A stretch of 8,037 bases of DNA from Opitutaceae bacterium UBA3033 (GTDB lineage Bacteria; Verrucomicrobiota; Verrucomicrobiia; Opitutales; Opitutaceae): positions 1 through 8,037 of the forward strand of contig DFDG01000174.1 in NCBI GenBank assembly GCA_002367815.1, given 5' to 3'. This document shows, one piece after another, positions 5,765-8,037 of the stretch. Position 1 is the stretch's first letter. Each line of letters begins with the position of its first letter. Below the pieces are notes generated by a model, which had not been told where the DNA came from, made no database searches, and was given only the letters and a program-made list of their open reading frames with translations. The position numbers and the translations under genes were made by a program.

Positions 5765-6172
5765 CAGATCTTTTGGGCCAAAAGCGCTGGGAAGCAGTTC
5801 CATGATCGGGCGATCAATTCGATCCACCGTGCGGCAAGTGGATATCACTCGGGCTTTCGGTCCAAATTCAAAGATGACCTGACGGCAAGCCCCGCATGGC
5901 GCAGTGGCCTTTTCGGTTGCTGTGAATACGGCCACACATTCGATCTTTAACTTCTTCTCACCACTAGCCACGGCGTTGAATATGGCGGTGCGTTCGGCAC
6001 AGTTGCACAGGCCGTAGGAAGCGTTCTCCACATTGCAACCAGTGAAAATTTTACCTGTCTGCGTGAGAATTGCCGCCCCCACCTTAAACTTGGAATACGG
6101 GGCATACGCTTGAGCAGCCGCTTTACGAGCGGCGGATATCAGCTGTTTTAACTGTAGTGGAGTAGCGTGCAT
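5759..6172 (-). CDS. cdd: Cytidine deaminase, small zinc-dependent (tetrameric) type, 137 aa
   Basis: Converts cytidine and deoxycytidine to the uridine forms in pyrimidine salvage. Numbered from ATG 6172, the key features are YSKFKVGAA (26-34), GCNVENASYG (45-54) with the substrate-binding Asn and Glu, CAER (58-61) with zinc ligand C58 and catalytic E60, and PCGACRQ (92-98) with zinc ligands C93 and C96. Length is normal for the homotetrameric class. A TTG at 6175 would add one residue. I prefer ATG 6172 because it forms a TGATG overlap with the kbl stop, a classic arrangement for translational coupling. An AGGAA inside the kbl end may assist initiation. The 3' end overlaps the convergent hydrolase by 6 nt, so the two stop codons sit in the shared sequence TTATAG. 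Confidence 0.95.
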   Translation of the reverse strand: MHATPLQLKQLISAARKAAAQAYAPYSKFKVGAAILTQTGKIFTGCNVENASYGLCNCAERTAIFNAVASGEKKLKIECVAVFTATEKATAPCGACRQVIFEFGPKARVISTCRTVDRIDRPIMELLPSAFGPKDLL

Positions 6173-7362
6173 CAAAGTCCCAATTCCTGCTTTACCTCTG
6201 CAAATTTCTCAATCGCAAAGGCGAGATCCTCCATGGTGTGGGCGGCCGAGACTTGGGTTCGAATTCTGGCCATGCTTTGTGGCACGACCGGATAAAAGAA
6301 TCCGATTACATAAACACCTTTTTCAAGCATGCGGGACGCAAATTGTTGTGAGAGGGCCGCATCGCCTAGCATGACTGGCACGATGGGGTGGGTGCCGGGT
6401 TTGATGGTGAGGCCGACTTTGGTCAGACCTGCGCGGAAGAACCGGGTATTGTCTTCCAGTTTGTCGCGCAATGCGGTCGAGCGGCTCAACATTTCCAAAC
6501 ATTTGATCGAGGCGGCGGCAATACTTGGCGCGACTGTATTTGAAAACAGGTAAGGCCGGGAGCGCTGGCGTAGCAGGTCGATGATCGCTTTCCGGCCACT
6601 GGTGTAACCACCACTCGCACCGCCCAAGGCTTTGCCCAGAGTGCCGGTTATGATATCAACCCGGTCCATTACCCCACAGTGCTCATGTGTGCCACGACCG
6701 GTTTTGCCCATGAATCCGACGGCATGACTGTCATCCACCATCACAAGGGCTCCATATCGATCAGCGAGATCACATATCCCCTTCAAATTGGCGATGAATC
6801 CATCCATGGAAAATACCCCATCGGTGGCAATTAGCTTGAAGCGCGCCTTCTTGGCATCGGCTTCCTTCAGTTGTTTTTCGAGGTCATCAAGATTACTGTT
6901 TTTGTAGCGGTATCTCTGCGCCTTGCACAGGCGAATGCCATCAATGATGGAGGCATGGTTGAGTTCATCGGAAATGACGGCGTCTTCGGGGCCGAGTAGG
7001 GTTTCAAAAAGTCCCCCATTGGCGTCGAAACAAGAGGTATAAAGGATCGTGTCTTCAGTGCCGAGAAACTGCGACAGGCTCGTTTCCAGATCTTTGTGCA
7101 GTTGCTGGGTGCCACATATGAATCTCACCGAAGCCAGCCCATAGCCCCATCGATCAAGCGAGTCCTTGGCGGCGGTTATCAACTCTGCGTTATCCGCCAG
7201 TCCGAGATAATTGTTGGCGCACATGTTTAGCACTTTCTGGCCGCCGGCCACCTGGATGTGGGCAGTCTGGTGTGTGGTGATGATGCGTTCGCGCTTGAAA
7301 AGCCCGGCTGCCTCGATGTCGGCGAGAGTTTTTTCCAAATAGGCGTTAAATTCCGTAGTCAT
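6172..7362 (-). CDS. kbl: Glycine C-acetyltransferase (2-amino-3-ketobutyrate CoA ligase), 396 aa
   Basis: PLP enzyme of the alpha-oxoamine synthase family. It cleaves 2-amino-3-ketobutyrate with CoA to glycine and acetyl-CoA, the second step of threonine breakdown. Very close to the E. coli-type enzyme: GLFKRERIITT, CANNYLGLA, SVRFICGTQ, NHASIIDG, DDSHAVGF, GTLGKALGGASGGY with the PLP lysine at K244, QRSRPYLFSN, and RIRTQVSAAHT near the end. These specific motifs favour Kbl over its paralogues BioF, HemA and Spt. A GTG at 7374 would add four residues but overlaps the end of tdh. ATG 7362 lies 2 nt after the tdh stop and matches the family N-terminus. Shine-Dalgarno is weak, so coupling to tdh is likely. 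Confidence 0.97.
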   Translation of the reverse strand: MTTEFNAYLEKTLADIEAAGLFKRERIITTHQTAHIQVAGGQKVLNMCANNYLGLADNAELITAAKDSLDRWGYGLASVRFICGTQQLHKDLETSLSQFLGTEDTILYTSCFDANGGLFETLLGPEDAVISDELNHASIIDGIRLCKAQRYRYKNSNLDDLEKQLKEADAKKARFKLIATDGVFSMDGFIANLKGICDLADRYGALVMVDDSHAVGFMGKTGRGTHEHCGVMDRVDIITGTLGKALGGASGGYTSGRKAIIDLLRQRSRPYLFSNTVAPSIAAASIKCLEMLSRSTALRDKLEDNTRFFRAGLTKVGLTIKPGTHPIVPVMLGDAALSQQFASRMLEKGVYVIGFFYPVVPQSMARIRTQVSAAHTMEDLAFAIEKFAEVKQELGL

Positions 7363-7364
7363 GA

Positions 7365-8037
7365 TTAGTCCCACTTGAGCACGATTTTTCCGCTTTTACC
7401 TGAGCGCATCAAATCAAAGGCGGTCTGAAATTCCGTATAATGGAAACGATGGGTAATGACGGGTGAAATATCGAGTCCACTTTGGATCATCGAGGTCATT
7501 TTATACCACGTCTCATACATTTCCCGACCATAGATACCTTTGATCGTCAGCATATTGAAAACCACCTTGTTCCAGTCCACCGCCGCGGTGGAAGGCATGA
7601 TACCCAACAATGCGATCCGGCCACCATGGGCCATGTTGTCGATCATGTCGTTAAGTGCTTGCGGGTTACCGGACATTTCAAGGCCGACATCAAATCCTTC
7701 CCTCATGCCGATGCTTTTTTGCACCTCGGACAGTTTCTCTTTGGTTACATCGACCGTTCGTGTTGCGCCCATTCTGGACGCAAGGGCCAAGCGATCAGGA
7801 TTTACATCGGTGACCACAATCTTTCTCGCTCCGACGTGTTTCGCGATTGCCACCGCCATGCAGCCGATGGGACCAGCACCGGTGATGAGCACATCTTCAC
7901 CGACCAGATCGAATTGCAAAGTAGTATGGACCGCATTGCCGAGGGGATCGAAACAGGATAGCACGTCCAGCGGTATTTCCGGATCCACATGAACCGCATT
8001 ACTGGCCGGAATGCATAGATATTCCGCAAAGGCACCG
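7365..8037 (-). CDS. tdh: L-threonine 3-dehydrogenase, C-terminal 223 residues (5' end beyond the right edge)
   Basis: Zinc-dependent medium-chain dehydrogenase that oxidises L-threonine with NAD+ to 2-amino-3-ketobutyrate, the substrate of the adjacent kbl product. The visible part begins GAFAEYLCIPASNA and contains FDPLGNAVHT, the Rossmann motif TGAGPIG, the NAD-binding acidic strand end TDVNPDRL, EGFDVGLEMSG, HGGRIALLG, IKGIYGREMYETWYKM and QSGLDISPVITHRF, closely following the E. coli Tdh order to its final KWD. About 118 N-terminal residues, including the catalytic-zinc cysteine, are outside the window, judged from the usual 341-residue length. The frame is open to the edge. A GTG at 7988 is internal and not the start. 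The stop lies 2 nt before the kbl ATG. Confidence 0.97.
   Translation of the reverse strand, partial: GAFAEYLCIPASNAVHVDPEIPLDVLSCFDPLGNAVHTTLQFDLVGEDVLITGAGPIGCMAVAIAKHVGARKIVVTDVNPDRLALASRMGATRTVDVTKEKLSEVQKSIGMREGFDVGLEMSGNPQALNDMIDNMAHGGRIALLGIMPSTAAVDWNKVVFNMLTIKGIYGREMYETWYKMTSMIQSGLDISPVITHRFHYTEFQTAFDLMRSGKSGKIVLKWD

Noticed and set aside
3614..5780. Shared TTTTGGG core in the hisS leader dyad and the cdd 3' dyad as a repeat family
   Set aside because: The match is only seven bases and the surrounding arms differ, so chance is the simplest explanation.
7482..7992. Two long open frames on the plus strand (159 and 150 aa) opposite tdh
   Set aside because: They are antisense to a frame that matches L-threonine dehydrogenase throughout, resemble no family I know, and lack start signals.
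1..8037. Mobile elements, CRISPR arrays, tRNA/rRNA genes, toxin-antitoxin or phage-defence modules
   Set aside because: No direct repeats with regular spacing, transposase or integrase motifs, or cloverleaf-like sequences were seen; coding regions are filled by housekeeping genes.

Overview
The window reads as ordinary, gene-dense chromosomal DNA of a free-living bacterium with a G+C content of about one half. Gene content and protein style suggest the PVC group, most likely Verrucomicrobiota (Opitutales-like). The pointers are a plant-like RGLAYYTG-type histidyl-tRNA synthetase, an IHF/HU protein with a tail, a soluble Hanks-type kinase and scarce Shine-Dalgarno sequences. This placement is inference from remembered family resemblance; no search was run. 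No prophage, insertion sequence, CRISPR array, tRNA or rRNA is visible.

Layout. (1) Positions 1-1927, minus strand: a GTG-started Ser/Thr protein kinase followed 30 nt later by rpoN (sigma-54), which runs off the left edge. (2) 1928-2048: a compact divergent promoter region with a perfect TATAAT facing the kinase, a perfect TTGACA facing the other way and a small dyad between them. (3) 2049-3068: an A-type Fe-S carrier (plus) and a UbiE/MenG quinone methyltransferase (minus) that abut tail to tail with no spacer. (4) 3069-3197: a second divergent intergenic region. (5) 3198-3609: an IHF/HU-family gene with a good ribosome binding site, closed by a strong intrinsic terminator. (6) 3610-3665: two further inverted repeats ahead of hisS. 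(7) 3666-5764: hisS and a membrane-anchored alpha/beta hydrolase, plus strand. (8) 5759-8037, minus strand: tdh (partial), kbl and cdd, tightly packed, with cdd overlapping the hydrolase stop codon.

How the genes work together. Tdh and Kbl form the two-step threonine-to-glycine plus acetyl-CoA pathway, and cdd (pyrimidine salvage) is translationally coupled to kbl. The kinase and sigma-54 form a probable two-gene operon, so a signalling role touching sigma-54 transcription is possible but unproven. The other genes are housekeeping: Fe-S assembly, menaquinone/ubiquinone synthesis, nucleoid architecture and translation.

I found no convincing new multi-gene system. The points most worth a second look are the kinase-rpoN pairing, the kinase's non-canonical catalytic and activation segments, and the hairpin series in front of hisS, which also bears on the hisS start codon.
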